A DNA stretch of 64,000 bases from Cyanoderma ruficeps. Lineage: Eukaryota; Chordata; Aves; Passeriformes; Timaliidae. Position 1 is the stretch's first letter; the number at the start of each line of letters is the position of its first letter. The notes under the pieces are model-generated. The model was not told the DNA's origin. It saw nothing but the letters and a program-made list of their open reading frames with translations, and did no database searches. Both the position numbers and the translations under genes were made by a program. The stretch spans positions 12,643,709-12,707,708 of the forward strand of contig VZDJ01006585.1 of the NCBI GenBank assembly GCA_008694505.1. Direction: 5' to 3'. Positions 1 to 13,408 of the stretch are shown piece by piece.

Positions 1-3000
1 ACTATGAATATGCTTATTCAATGTTGGAGGAGCACATAGTGAAGAGGTCTTGTACCTATATCTGCTTGTTATCATCCTCATTGTTGGGAACATTTCTTAG
101 GGAACAATGAGATTTTCTAGGTGGAATTATTAGAAGGCATTAATCAGCTTAATAATCAACTGCTGAGAAATGCATTACTTCAGCTACAATTTGGATATGC
201 ATCAGTTTTATATGTAAAACACATAAATGAATTATTAACTCCGAACCTTCTCTTTGCTTTAGGGGCAGAATTCTGCCTCCAAAGCAACGATAGATTCAGT
301 TTCTGCTAATGGAAAACTTAACTTCAACAACAACAACAAAAAGATTAGTTATGAAACTGGGAAAACCAAAGATGTAGGAGACATTAATTTCTCTTCTCTA
401 GCTCTATTAACCACCATAGAACAAGTTAAGCAGATGTCTTCACTGGATGTGGCAAGAACAGACATCTAGTATGAATACCAGCTGTAGTGAGAAAATCTTA
501 CATTTACTACTGAATCACAAGGCAAACAAGTTTTGTGGAAATGAACTAAAAAGGAAGAGCCCTTTCTTATAAATATTGTATGGCAAGTGTTTTTTCCTGA
601 AAATAAATAATCTAAGATACCTTTCTACCAATTTTATGTATTTTTGAGGCGCCTATCTCTACAATCCATAAACACAAACATTCTTGTTTATTTTTATTCC
701 TTATGATTCTATTTCCCCATCTTTTCCTATGGTGACTGAAATCCCAGTGTTGCACTCTTTCTTTCTTTTTGCTGACATTGCAAACCACAATTTAACAAAC
801 ACAGAAGTGGAAAAGTTTTTTGAGTTGCTGCCATCAGAAATGTACTAAAAGATGATGATTCAATTTTTGAAGTACACTGTCCTGCAATATATTTTTATTT
901 AATGTAAGTATTACTAGGAATCTGACCATATATTTGTATGATATTTTAATAAGCATCTGTCTCAGTACAGCAGCTTCTCAGAAGATAATCATGGTAATAC
1001 TTTTCTAGCTACTGTATTTCCAATTCTAAGAAATACACTTGAAGAAGATCTCTAGATGGATATGGAATTATTTCATTATCTCTATATGTGAACTTAAGGA
1101 GTTGGTAAAAGATTACAAAAATCAGTTTTAAAATGACTTTCAATACAAGTTTACAATATGCTTTGCTTTCACCTGTAGCATGCAATGAATAATCAGAGTT
1201 AATTGTAAGAAAAAAATAATACTTGTCATTCACCGATGACAATAAATCAATTTTGCACCAGGAGCAAAGTAACTAAACCCTTCCTTCTTATGGTTGCTTG
1301 TTATGAAAGTTTTGTCTTAAACTTCTACTTAGTGAAACCTACTGAAACGGAATACATTCTGTACTTGCACAAAAATTATTTTTTGTGTTCTTCACAATTG
1401 GTAAAATTGAACACTATAATTTCACTTTCCTGAAAGAAACTCTCAAAAGATGCAGTTTCATGCTAAGATTCTAGATTAATATTTTGAATTTTTGACTGTA
1501 GAAAACAGAAATAGGATAGACAGGAATATGAGGGAGTTCTTAAAAAACTTACAGTCAGAGCCTACAGCTAGCACAAGAGTTTGTCTGCTAATATCCCAGC
1601 CTAGTATGTGTGCATGTGTGTGGATGTGAACCTTTCATGTGAGGGAAATGTCAGCTAAAGAATGAAAAAAGATTAGTAAAAAGCTGCTATGATTGGCTGC
1701 ATAACATTGACATTTACTGTACCAGAAAATTATGGAAACATTAGAGCCATTAGATGTCAGTCATTTCTGTGAATAGTTCTAAAAAAAGGTTGTAGAGAAA
1801 AGTATCTGTGTAGCTTATTTTTTAAAGCAACTTTCACAGAAGCCACAGAAATGTTTAGAAAGTGCTGTCATAGAAAGTCTTTTATTTCTTTTCCCCTCAA
1901 AACAGTAAAGTGAGGCACTGAGGACCACAGCATTAGTGTAAAGATCACTGTAGAAAAGTGAAAAAGAGAGAGGACTTGAGGGTCAGAAATATAGAGCAAT
2001 TCAGTGTGGAACCATATAATTTAAAAAAGCAATGTTTTCCCCAAAACCTGAAATTTGGAAAGGTCAAACTAATTTATACAACTTATTATTCTTAAGAAAT
2101 AAACAGTTTTACCATAATGCTAGGAAATGTTCCTTCTTTATTGCTTTCTTCCTTGAGAACACTCTGCCCTGGAGAAAATTTCTGTAATTCACTGGGTGAG
2201 AAACTGGAAAAAAGCAGAGAATGATGGAAATTCAAGCACCTGTGAAGTTTGAACGTGTGTGCTTGAAGCAAACAACTTAAAGATCAGTTATTTAACCTAT
2301 CCCATAAACCTTGCTCTACTGATTTCTGTTTCTCAAAGCAGTGACAACATAGCCTAATGCCAATTTCTTACAGGTTAGGAAACTGTGTCACATTTGATTT
2401 ATTTATATTTTTTTTAATATATAATACAGTGATATTAAAAGGGTTATCCATTGTAACAAATATATCTGTTGCAGGTAAAAAGACAAGCAGGATGTCTGAA
2501 AACTGATCCTCATTTAAACTTTATTAGTAACTTTTACTAAAAGGCTGCAGTGCCATCCATATGGTTAGAGAAGAAGGATAAATATATAATCCTATGGCAA
2601 AAATAATTTCTAAAGAAGTATGACTGCTAATGCATGCCATTTACAGTGTGAAAAAAATATGCTATCTTTTTATACCTTTGAAAATTCTTATGTACAAAAA
2701 AACTAAGAATACTTACTAAAAAACTTTATAAATTGTGCTATTATGTAGTCTCTAGCATCTGACCATGACTGCAGTATGCTGGAAGGTGATGTGTTATGCA
2801 CAGTCAGTACACTGGCTGTATAGGTCTATGCACAGCAGAAATCTATCACACTCATCAACACTTGGTGCACTAGCCTGTCTATTGCTGTAGGCACAGCCTT
2901 GGATGCCTCCTTTGTCTTTCTTGCTTTTCCTGCCAAAGAGCACATGATGTTTTTGCTCTTCATATATATTTTTCTCCCTCTTCATCTTGCTGTCATGGTA

Positions 3001-3565
3001 CTGTTAGTGGCTAGAAGCTTAGATGGCTCTTCCCTAAGCTGTAGTAAACTTTTTTTTCTAAAGGTATTTTGAAGCTGTTCTTTCAGTCAATCTCACTTCC
3101 ATCCACAGTCCTCTGTTCATTAACCATCACACCTGGCCTAAACCTTTGGCCATGATGAAACTTGTTTGTTAATTACACCATGGACCTCAGTGTGGCATTT
3201 AGATGGACAAGCTTCTTCATTTTGGAAGGCTTTGACTAATGCTGAATGTTATTTTGATGATGTTTTGGAGCAACAACTGTTAGGTCCAGCTTCAGGTAGC
3301 TCTTACCTTGGAAATGCAAAATCTGTCATTGCATGTTCATTCTTCCCACAACACCCACAACTTTATAGACTTCATCTATATCCAACACTGAAATTTTGAT
3401 TATAGTTTAGTTATTCCTCAAGCACAGAAATTACGCTACAGCCCAATCATCCTCTTCACCTTCTCTTCTGTCACATATATTTTGTTGAAGGGTTTAAATT
3501 GCTTAGAGTCTTTGTTACAGTCTGAAAGAGTCCATTAGTTCTAATTTTAAATTCTTATTCCCAGA
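1..3565. other. Unique AT-rich non-coding DNA, nothing recognised
   Basis: I read both strands and saw no repeat family, RNA gene or coding exon. The open frames here are all under 80 codons and their translations show no domain, conserved cysteine pattern or signal peptide. Short homopolymer runs are the only structure. It is consistent with intergenic or intronic DNA. Confidence 0.6.
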
Positions 3566-3636
3566 ATGTATGTGTATGTGTGTATGTGTGTACATGTATG
3601 TGTTTGTGTACGTGTATGTGTATGTGTGTGTGTGTT
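3566..3636. repeat. (TG/TATG)n imperfect microsatellite
   Basis: About 70 bases of alternating TG with interspersed TATG, TACG and TTTG units, ending in a purer TGTGTGTGTG run. The interruptions suggest an old, partly decayed dinucleotide array. No gene is adjacent. Confidence 0.9.
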
Positions 3637-3965
3637 CGTAAACATTCCTAACATTGTAGCAAAAGCCTTCCTTTAAAGCAAGACCTGCAAGCAAGACTCA
3701 TAGATCTGTCAAGTTGAGAGGACAAATTTTAATTCCTTCTAATTAAAGATGTTTTCCTGGCCTACTCATAGGATTTATTGCAAGAGAACACATAAATTTC
3801 AAGTTTTAAGTGTGAAGTGGGTAAATGAAACAAAGCAAACACAAAGGAAGGGAAAATTATTTAAGATTCAGTAAATGTTTCATTAGCTGAAGAAATTTGT
3901 GTCTTCAAATAGACTTAGACTGGGAGTACTCTACTGGAGAGCTCACAAAATGTATGAGGAGAAAG

Positions 3966-4037
3966 GTGACCTGTGGAGGCTGTCTAAACCACCATTCCTG
4001 CTCCAAGTATGGTTACATAGGATAAGTTGTCCAGAAT
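3966..4037 (-). mobile_element. CR1 LINE 3'-end fragment (short, diverged)
   Basis: The plus strand reads as the reverse complement of a CR1 3' untranslated end. A 'gacctgtggaggctgtctaa' block corresponds to the common CR1 'gacctctggaggtcatctag' segment. It is followed by a 'cctgctccaag' block and then a 'taagttgtccagaat' block, in the order seen in CR1 tails. Only about 70 bases remain and substitutions are frequent, so this is an old 5'-truncated insertion. The family call rests on this ordered similarity; the subfamily is unknown. Confidence 0.55.
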
Positions 4038-4056
4038 ATAATGAAATCATGTTTGT

Positions 4057-4115
4057 AATCTTCTAAAATAGACATTCTCCTAAATGTCTATTTAATCTCC
4101 TAAAATAAACATTCT
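4057..4115. repeat. 22-bp direct repeat flanking an 11-bp-stem hairpin
   Basis: Two copies of a 22-base unit, at 4057-4078 and 4094-4115, differ at two positions. The first copy also supplies one arm of a perfect 11-bp inverted repeat: arm 4066-4076 pairs with arm 4083-4093 around a 6-base loop. It begins 20 bases beyond a CR1 scrap. A template-switch event during replication could create this layout; that is inference. Confidence 0.75.
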
Positions 4116-5269
4116 ACAACCTCTCTTTGCAAACTAATCAGCCTCACAGATGACACAGACAGACAGAAAGGTAAAAAGGCAGAAGAAATAAAGAAAAGAA
4201 AAGAAAGTTTTATGTTCAAAGGTCCCCATACTCCCTCTGTCCCCTCAGTTCACTTAAAAGACAATTCCCCTCCTCCCCTGGTCTGCTCTTCCTGATGAAA
4301 CTGACCCATCTGCAGCCACACTCCAACCCTCTGAACTGTCTCTCCATGTGTCTTTTAAATCAATGGAATTGCCACCCTTGGTCTGCACAGAGATCTCTAG
4401 CTCCCTTCTTTTGCTCCCCATCGTGTGTGCATTAGCATACAGGTACTTCAGAGGAAAATCTCAGTCCTATTAATTTCATGGAAAGGGTATGAGACCTCTT
4501 TCTGTAATGCTGTCCTACAGAGCCTTCATGATTTGTGTGTGTAGAATTCAGATGACCCCACTTCAGCCCTGGAGAAATCATGTATGCCCAAATCTTCTTT
4601 ACCTCAAGCAGAAAGGAGGCTGCAAAGGTGAAAGAAAAAAAGAATTTTGAAAAAACTCTCTATAATATACATAACCAAGACCAGAATGAAAGGAGGAATG
4701 TTCTCAGTGAGCCAAAACCACAGAGTTGCTCAGATATTTGAGAACCTACTTTAAACTCTTTTACTGTGATGGCTTGCTTCATACAACTAACAAAAAACTT
4801 TAGAGGAGAAGTTAGACTAAATTATTCCACACTGCCTTTTCATCAGATAATACTTTTTAATTAGCTATGATTAAGCCCATTGATTCATAGGAGGGAGCTC
4901 AGGATGTCACAGGAGTTGTCTTCAAACACAATGTTCCTGGAAGTTAGGAAAGGTATATTTACCATATTTTTCTTCTCCATTCTCATTCTGAATTTCTTCT
5001 AGTGTTCCTACAAAAAATTCTTCTACCTAAGCTTGGTACAATCAAACAAGGCTGTGATATTTTATTCTGCAGTAATAATCAGCAATGTCACATGAATAGC
5101 TACCTGTAATTACTTTCTACTAACAGTGAGAATTATAGCACATGATTACACAAAGTTAAATTAAAGGTGAAATAAATTTAGAGAGTAGTTACCTGCTAGT
5201 AGACAGCCTTTATGACTGCAAAAAGATAAGATAAAATTATTTCCATTCAGGGAAAGCATTAAAGATGTT
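4116..5269. other. Unique non-coding DNA
   Basis: No gene or dispersed repeat recognised. There is a short purine-rich AAAGA tract around 4185-4207 and a pyrimidine-rich stretch around 4220-4300. Neither resembles a known element. Confidence 0.5.
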
Positions 5270-5580
5270 AAGAAAGCCATGGAAACCAGCAGTCTTTGGA
5301 GCCCAGGAACTCCTTCCTGACATCTGGAGCCCAGCCTGCACACCCCGAGACACAGATGTCTCCGTCCCAGGCTTCTAGATAAGACTGTTGCTTTTTCCTT
5401 TGCAATTTCATCCAGTTTCAAGGCTGATCCCTAAGCACACAGGACACTGGTGCAAACAGCCACCCAGACTGCTCCCAACAGGGCTCTGCACTCAGCAGCA
5501 TACACGGACAGGGCTGCCAGAGCTCACACAGGGCAAGCAAAAATGGCTAAGTCCTGCTCTAACCACTGGCTGATCAGGAC
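5270..5580. other. GC-rich island in AT-rich surroundings, unidentified
   Basis: About 300 bases are visibly richer in G+C than either flank, with several CpG sites (for example near 5345, 5361 and 5511). Two short open frames overlap on opposite strands: one of 86 codons on the minus strand and one of 61 codons on the plus strand. Neither translation shows a domain. The sharp composition change suggests an inserted element, such as a degraded LTR, but I found no TG...CA ends, polyadenylation signal or target duplication to prove it. A conserved regulatory element is the other possibility. Confidence 0.35.
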
Positions 5581-6083
5581 TGAAGTTCAGAAGTGTAAAC
5601 ACAAGCACACTCATACTTAGTTAAGGCTCTTGATCTTCATGTGTCCTAAACACATCTAATATCAACACTCACATCCTGATCCTACTTACCCAGTATAAAG
5701 GTCTCCTCCTACTTTCTGGATGGTCAAGTCTGAAATAGTGAATTGCACATATGCACACACAGGATCAAGTTCCTGGTTTCATTTATACATGTGTGTGTCC
5801 CAGGTTAAGGTCAGACTCATTAAGTTCTGCTAATGTCCTCAAGGTTTCGATACATGCCATCTGAAGCCCCACCAGGTCACTTATTCATAATGAATACCTG
5901 AAATATCAGATGGATCAGCATCTAAACTAATTTTTTTGAAATCAGATGAGAGAGTAATCCATCTTTACAAAGTATAAGTAACCATTATTCAGTTACTTAT
6001 CTATTCATGATTGCAAAAATACTTATATTATTACATTAAGCCAAGAAAAAACAGAAAATAATATTTTTATAATAATGATTGGT

Positions 6084-6149
6084 ATGTTGTACCATATCAA
6101 GTCCATAAATTTAATCATGTTGTACAATATCAAGTCCATAAATTTAAAC
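6084..6149. repeat. Tandem duplication of a 33-bp unit
   Basis: Copy 1 spans 6084-6116 and copy 2 spans 6117-6149, directly adjacent. Both begin ATGTTGTAC and share the core ATATCAAGTCCATAAATTTAA; they differ at three positions. With so few differences the duplication is probably fairly recent compared with the decayed repeats around it. Copy number could be polymorphic. Confidence 0.9.
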
Positions 6150-7216
6150 GGTGTGTAGTGAAAATGCAATGTACAGAACTTCAAATCCTATTAATAATGC
6201 AGTAGCTTTCTTACCAATACATCTAGAAAAATCACAATTCAAACTCTCTCGAAAAAATTTATGAGCTAAGAAATTATGGAATTAAAATAATGTGCTTTAT
6301 ATTGCACCATTTATTTACTTACATCCTTTTGTACTCTGTTATGTCTCTGTCCTTAATGGAGCAGACTGGGAGAGGAAGATTTTTGCACTTGACTATCAAA
6401 AATATAGAACACTGCTCAGATAGAAAACATAATAAATGAGTGTATTGTAAGTGGTTATGACTTTCTATAACAGTATTAATACATGGGCAGATGATATTAA
6501 CCGTGTTAAGTGAATGAAAAAAAGTAATGAAAATTGTTTCTGTTCTGAAAAGCACTATTTATGTAGTCACTGTAGTTCCTGTGTAGCTCCTCCAAGACAT
6601 CTAACAATGGCTTTGCTGAAAGCTCAATGTGGCTGAAATGGTCTGTTCATTTATATCTGCAAATAGAAGTGAGAAATGTCCTTTGTCTGCATTTTTAGTT
6701 TTACGTATTTTGGGGAGGAGCAGATTTTCTGATAATCACTTGTTTTTAAGTGCTACTGACCAAAAGTAGAAGATATATTGCTACGCTGAATTTCAACTAG
6801 AGTTACACCCTGAAACAGACTTATTTGTAGACAGATAAATGACACAAGTGAAGCAAAGTTTAGATAAAACTTCCAAACCTAATCAGATATCATTAAAACA
6901 TGAGAAGTTTTCTTAACTATTCTTATTTCTAAGGATCGTTATGAATTCATTAACTTAATTACCTGTGACATTGTTGCTCAAGCCCCATAAAGAGAATTTT
7001 GTAGGGAAAATTATAAAAGTATGATTAGTTACATGATCATAAAAACATAAAATTTAAGATGTTGTGAGAATATATATTTTTGGGTTTTTTTCCTATGTTA
7101 TTGAAAATTACTTTCATAAAACCGAAGTCAAAGAGAATAATATTTTTGGGGGAATAAAAAATTAATTCCAATAAGAATTTTTTTATTATTATTTGTGGAT
7201 GGATTCTGTGATTTTT
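6150..7216. other. Unique AT-rich non-coding DNA
   Basis: No gene, RNA gene or repeat family recognised on either strand. The 78-codon minus-strand frame near 6319-6555 has no recognisable features. Confidence 0.5.
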
Positions 7217-7310
7217 GTTTACTTGGTTGGTTGGATATTTTTGGGCTTGAAGTTGTATTTTTTCTTTGTGTGTGTGTGAGGATTTTTTTGTTTGTTTGTT
7301 TTTTGAGTTT
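7217..7310. repeat. T/G-rich low-complexity tract
   Basis: The plus strand is a run of TTGG, TTTG and TG units, including (TTGG)3, (TG)6 and (TTTG)3. It is the first of several T/G-rich tracts in the window and has no coding potential. Confidence 0.8.
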
Positions 7311-10300
7311 TTTAAATATCCATAAGAGCAGGATTACTGCTGAAAGCTCAAAGCCATGTTCCAGGAATCAGATCTATTAGCATTTTTGCAGCTATATGAT
7401 GGCATGAATANCAGCCGGCCAGGCTGACCAGAGAGGCACGCACCCCGACAAAAAGCTTTCTTCTCAAAAACTTCATCCAAATTCCCAGGACTTTGGGTGC
7501 TATTATAATTTAAATTCTTTTATTTTTTTCTTAGAATTTGAACATATTTTAGCTTTCTATTATTCTGGGATAAAAAAAAATTCTTAAGGCAAATAAAAAT
7601 ATGGATTTCTGATTTGGAGATAACACCCTCATGAAAATAAATAAGTTGTGGAGAATTTTGCAAATATTTGTTAAAAAATTATGCTAAACTTAAAATTAAG
7701 TCTTCTCCAAAAGTTCCTCTATTCAGAGCAAAGTTGAAATGCAACCAGAAGTTATAGTAGAAAGAATCGTACTGCCACTTTAAGATATTGAAATCAGAGA
7801 GGTTATTTTAGTTCTTATTACAGTTCATTCAGGTAAGATCTGCAGAAAACTCTCATGTTTAAAGGTCTTTGCCCTCTCTTCAGAAAATCATCTGACACTA
7901 AGTAATTGAAATTTATAACATTGATTTGCTTTAATTCATTGCCCTTTTAGTGTCAGCTTCTGAAAAGATGTGTCTAGTTTATGTTTAAAAAGCCTTGATC
8001 ACTGATTCTGGCTCATAGCACCAAAAATTTTCCATATGCACATTTCATGTACGTTTATTTCAGGTACTTACACCAGAAAAGGATTTCCAGTTCTGACATA
8101 TATATCTCTTTTTATACAACTCAGAAGATTCCATCACATTTTTCAATACAAATTTCACACACAGAAATAAAGTAAAATAAACAATTATTTCTAAATAAGA
8201 TGCAAGATTATCCTGTAATATCAACAGATTGTCTGTTTCAGATATCTGTGGCCTTCTGTTATCAGACAAAGTGTAATACACAGGCTCTCCATATTAACTA
8301 ACTCTATAATAAAAAAATTAATTCACTAAATCATGTTGCTTTATGCTTTCAGTCATGGTGCATTGTTTCTGCAACACTGTCATGGGAAGGCTGGAACAAA
8401 GATTTATTGTCTTTGAGTTAAGAAAGTTCAGAAAAGTAAAACATTCTTCGTCTTTATCTTTGGAGGTTCAGTTATCAGAGGAAAATTTCATTTTATGTAG
8501 GAAAATTTCAGATAATGCCAAAAAATACAGAGAGAAATCTAAGATGAGATTAAGTAGGCTTATATATATTCTCAAATCCTGTAATAAAAAAGTGCTGTCA
8601 CTTTTTTTTACTTAAAATTTATGGAACTTAATCCATATAAAATATGTAGATTTAAGTAACATAATATTTAGTGACAAACTGGGAAAAGACCCTCCCATAG
8701 GTCCTAAATAAACTGCTTGTTTTGAGCAATATGCTGAATACATGATTCAGGTGTGCTTCTTTCATCATCTGCAGCTGCACCATTAGTAGCAGTTATCACT
8801 GCAACTGCATGATTTTCAGGTGACTGAAAGTGGAGAACAAATGAATAAAAATTAAAGGGAAAAAAGTTACTGCACTCACAGACATTGTAATGTTAATTGT
8901 TCTGCTGGTTATGGCAGAATTTCCCCTCAAAATAGATCCTCACTTTCTTCATTGCTAAAATTTTTCCTAAAGAAGGATAAATTGATTGTCTGAGCTCCTT
9001 AGTTTTTCTCCACACCCAGCAAGCAAAAGAAGTGATCAATAAATAATATTGAAACCCCTCAGTGGGTTATAGTGGTTTTGAGTATGGACATAATCAGTTT
9101 ATATTTGCCTGTGGATAGTCCATGGACTTTGAAAACAAAGGGAATAAAAATGTATATATAATAAATATAGATATGCGCACATAAAAAAAAAGACAGAGAT
9201 TTTAAAAGCAGAAATTCCAGAAGAATAATCCAGGAGAAGGGTATTATTAGCGATATCCAGTATATTTGAAATACTCTTTTCATACTTGCTTACTTAGTGT
9301 GAACATTAACAGTCAATCAGATGACCAATGCCTAAGGTGCAACAGAGCACAAAATACTTGCACATACATGCATTCATGATCAGGGAAAAATAGCTAATTT
9401 TTCTAAAAAATAAAGACATACTGTACTTTCTTCATTTTTTGAAAAGAGCCCTTTTAAAAAGGATATTTTTCATGTTTAAGCTATTAATCTTAAAAATCTT
9501 GTCAAAGAAGCAAAAAAGAGATTTAAAAAACCCACAATCTATTCTGTGGCTACTAGTGCAAATATTAAAATATTAATTATATAAGCCTTCAAAAAAAAGG
9601 CAATTTTGTAGTAAAATCCCTTTTTTTTTTAAATTTACATTGTCTGTGCCATGTTCCCTTTCTAAGGCATTGATATTAAAAAGGTAAATAAATCATATGT
9701 AGATGGTTTAAGACTATAATAATGGTACCCTTACATATTAGTAACATATGGGGTGTGTTAGTGCCATGCTGATGCAAGTCCTAGATTCTTAGGGACAGAT
9801 TCATACGTATTTAGCAATTGTAAGAAGCTAGTCAGCATCTGACAGGTCAGACAGAAGTACATCTGCTGAGGGCCTGAATTTGCAGGAGCTGCAGGCAGAA
9901 GTCTATAGCTGCAGCAATGTCACTGAAAGATGTTTTACATGTTAGAATAAAGAGAACAGAAAGAAAGGCACAGTTGGGCAATTTACTTTAAAATGGTGGA
10001 AACTTCGCAGTATTTAACATACTGCAGATAAGACTTTACATTTTTGGAAAGTGCATTGTGCCATTTCTACCGCATCACTAATTTTACTGTTCAGCTTTTG
10101 TGTGCTTACAGCACCATGATTTATTATCTGCTGCTAGTGGCTCTTCAAAGCAATTCTCAATCCATTTCATTTCCTTCATTAGCTCTCCCCTTGTTTCTCT
10201 CCTTCACCCTTAATCTCCCTTGCTAACCTTTCCTGTTTAATTTTCTTTTCCTCTTTAAACATTGTATCCAAAATGCGTCCTCCACAGTTTTAAGAGCAAA

Positions 10301-12285
10301 ATCCCCAGGCGTTCACCTTTCCATTCTTCAATAAAACTCCACTTGCAAAGCGTGTAACTATCTCAGCATGTTATTAGTCAGTGTTGAGCAAAAGAAATGC
10401 TGCAGTGCTAAATGGAGTCATTAAAATGCCTAGTGACAACAATAAGTGCTTGAGGAAGCTGGTGTTTCCCATTTGCTAGTCTAATAGCTATATTAGGGCC
10501 ATCTTTCTTTTGTAGAGAAGATAAAAAAAATATATTCGGTATTTGACTGTTTTCATTCTCCACCATTGCACTGCTTGTGCCCTGACTTTATTCTTCCTCT
10601 GCAGCTTCATACTCATTTCTGGAAGAGTGTTAAGTCTTTTTCTCATTCCTTTTAAATCAATACTAGTTTTAACATCAGCTTCAATGAGCTGTGTGTACCA
10701 GGCTCTGGAGAGGAAGGTGGCTCTCCACTAAATTTTTTTTGTCTCAATGGGTGTTAAGTGCACCAAGTCTATGTCTGCTTGCCTGTTACAGATATCTTAG
10801 GTGCATCCTAATATGCTAGTTAGGGTACCAAGGGAAGCATAAATATGTTAGCACAGCAATCAACACAAGCTTAATTGACCCTGATGAGAAGCAGGATATT
10901 TTACCTAGAGGCACAGAGGGTTCTTGTTCATGTGTCATTGAGGTACATGCTAATCATGAAATTAGCAGCACTCTTTCTGGATTCCAAGTGGTACATCCAT
11001 TCTGATGGAATATTTTATAGGCTTCTACCAAAAATGGTGTGTTTATTCTGGCTTTAGTTTCTAAGTGGATGGTGGTTTTTATATAAATGGATGCAATGCA
11101 TCACTCTTTTGGGGGAGTTTGAAATGTATAAAAACAACCCTGTGAACACATGGGCCTTGTGCTTGTAAGAAACAAGTGATATAAAGTATAGAGAAATTCA
11201 AGGAATTTCAGATCAAGATTCATTCTCAAGTCTTCAAACAATTCCCTGAGATTTATTTGTAAAGCAGAAGCATCAATGAGGTAAATGAAGTAGGAAAGGT
11301 ACGTAAAATAAGATGTATTAAAAAAAAAAAAAAGAGTAAAAGGAGTGTTGAATTGTTTTAAAACATAAATCTCTCAGTTATGTGCCAACATCATCATGGA
11401 GCAAGTTTTTGTGCAAGCCTAAGAATTAAAAACATAAAAAGAGGTCGAAATTCAGGTCACTGTATGTTCCAGTTGCTGGCTTTGCTCTCATGTCTGCATC
11501 TCTAACTGGACAGTCAACTAACATTCCTGTCAAACCATTTAGTCCAATTTAAACTGCACTAACTGACAGAATAAATTATGCAATATAACCTTAAGGAAGG
11601 AATTGTTAAGAGAGTTGGTATGTCCTGTCATTTAGCATCTGCTATTGGAAGCCATGCTTTATGTTGAGCTCGAATCTCCAGAATGAACAAAAAGAAGTGA
11701 CTGATAATATTCTCATCTGTCATGAAATTAGGGGGAAATTTGCCACATTAGAGGAAATGCCTTAATAGCATAAATATATTTGTCTCTGAAACCTTGGAGA
11801 AAAAATAGGACTGCAGATTCAACTTCCTGTGATGATGAACTTCAAAATTAAGTAGCTGGTCTTGTGCTTATTGGATTCCAACCTCAGATAGCATGTACAT
11901 ATAGTATGTACAGCACCATTTTAATTCTTAAATGTCATCTGGTTTTGCTTGTGTTCTGCAGCATGTAACTGAAGGTTTCAAAGTTTAATTTATTTTTTTT
12001 CATATTGACTGCTGTTTCTATTGAGATATGCAGATTTTCTTTGACAGTTTTACTGAAATTATAATTTCTTCTCTTAGGGAAATGACCTGCAGAGCACTGA
12101 CACATTTAACCTTTGTATTTCTTAAAAACATTGATGCTGAAGTGCTGAAATAGGTTTAGTTGTCGCATAACTGCCAGCTAGTCCCTCTCCGTGGCCTCTT
12201 CTATCTAGAGATCAAAAACGATGAAGCTCACAAGAAAAAGAACAAGGTGTCTGTAACTAAAGAAACAAATCACACAGTTTGCCAG
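7311..12285. other. Unique AT-rich DNA with one ambiguous base at 7411
   Basis: I saw no gene or dispersed repeat. A single N at 7411 is followed at once by about 35 G+C-rich bases unlike the flanks. There is a pyrimidine-rich stretch at about 10145-10255 and a 15-base A run at about 11319-11333. Open frames such as the 90-codon plus-strand one at 8343-8615 have no domain and are expected by chance. Confidence 0.5.
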
Positions 12286-12367
12286 TGTTGGTTTTTTTGT
12301 TGTTTTTGTTTGTTTGTNGGTGGTGGTTTTTGTTGTTTTTGTTTGTTTGTTTGTTTGGGGTTTTTTT
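12286..12367. repeat. (TTTG)n / T-G-rich simple repeat with one N
   Basis: Repeated TTTG and TTGT units form two similar blocks separated by GGTGGTGG and an undetermined base at 12318. The N inside the tract suggests a base-calling problem in low-complexity sequence. Confidence 0.9.
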
Positions 12368-13408
12368 AGCATAGAATAGTCATGGATGCTTGATTTGAAA
12401 TTTCTCTGCTCTGGCTTTAGATACCTACACTTAGATGTGCATAACCAAGAGTTACCCAGCTTAGTCTTCTTTTGTCAGTCAGATGAATTTCCCCCTTTGA
12501 AGGTTCCTATTCATATGCATTGACTAGTGATCAGTCCTGAGCATGATCCATATAAAGTAGCTATTGATAAATATATTTTCCTTGTGAATATCTCCTTCCC
12601 ATGGAGAAGGATATTCATCCCTTTATATTGCATACAGAAAGAGCAAGAGTAACATCTGCGAAAATGAGGTAAAGCTGATTCCTTTCGAGGAAGGACTTTT
12701 AATTCCACATATAATTAGCAAAAAAAGAGGTAAAATTTTCATTTGGATTGATTTTTTTTCTTTATTTGTACTTGCTCTTTTATCCACCTGTTTTCCTACT
12801 CAATAGCTGGAGTTGTAGATAATTAAGTAGGATGTATTCTTGGGGGTTTTTTAAACCTATCTTAATGTAAAGAATTTTAAGCAATAATCCAGCACTGAAA
12901 TTTTTAGTTGTATTTTTACTTATTGCATTTGTTCTTAGGAAAACAATAATAAAAATGTGACAAAAAATAAATATTTGTCATTTGCCTGTTTCTGCCAAAA
13001 TTATGATGATCAGTTACCACACACTGTAATTCCCTGACCTGATGCAAATATGTTCAAAGAGTTCTGAAGGATAGATGTAGCCTGAAGCAAAAGGAATTGG
13101 TTGTTATTTTTAAAAGTCCCAAACTGCCTTACTTTATTATGAACACTGAACTTAAAATTTTCAAAAGCTATCTCTCTGTTTTGCAGAACATTTAATATAC
13201 ATGTAAAGCAGTATCAAATGTGGATCCTTAATGCATGCAAAAAAGTCAATAGAAAAGAAAAAAAATTGAAACCACAAAATTCAACAAACATCTGTCACTA
13301 CTACTTTCAGTTAAAATAAATTAACGCACCAAGACACGAATGTAGTAAAAGAAAAGGGCTAGAAGAAAATGAGTAAGGCATCAGAGAAATTTTTAAAGTG
13401 GTGTTGCA
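12368..13408. other. Unique non-coding DNA
   Basis: Nothing recognised. It is bounded on the right by the CR1 insertion whose 3' tail begins at 13409. Confidence 0.5.
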
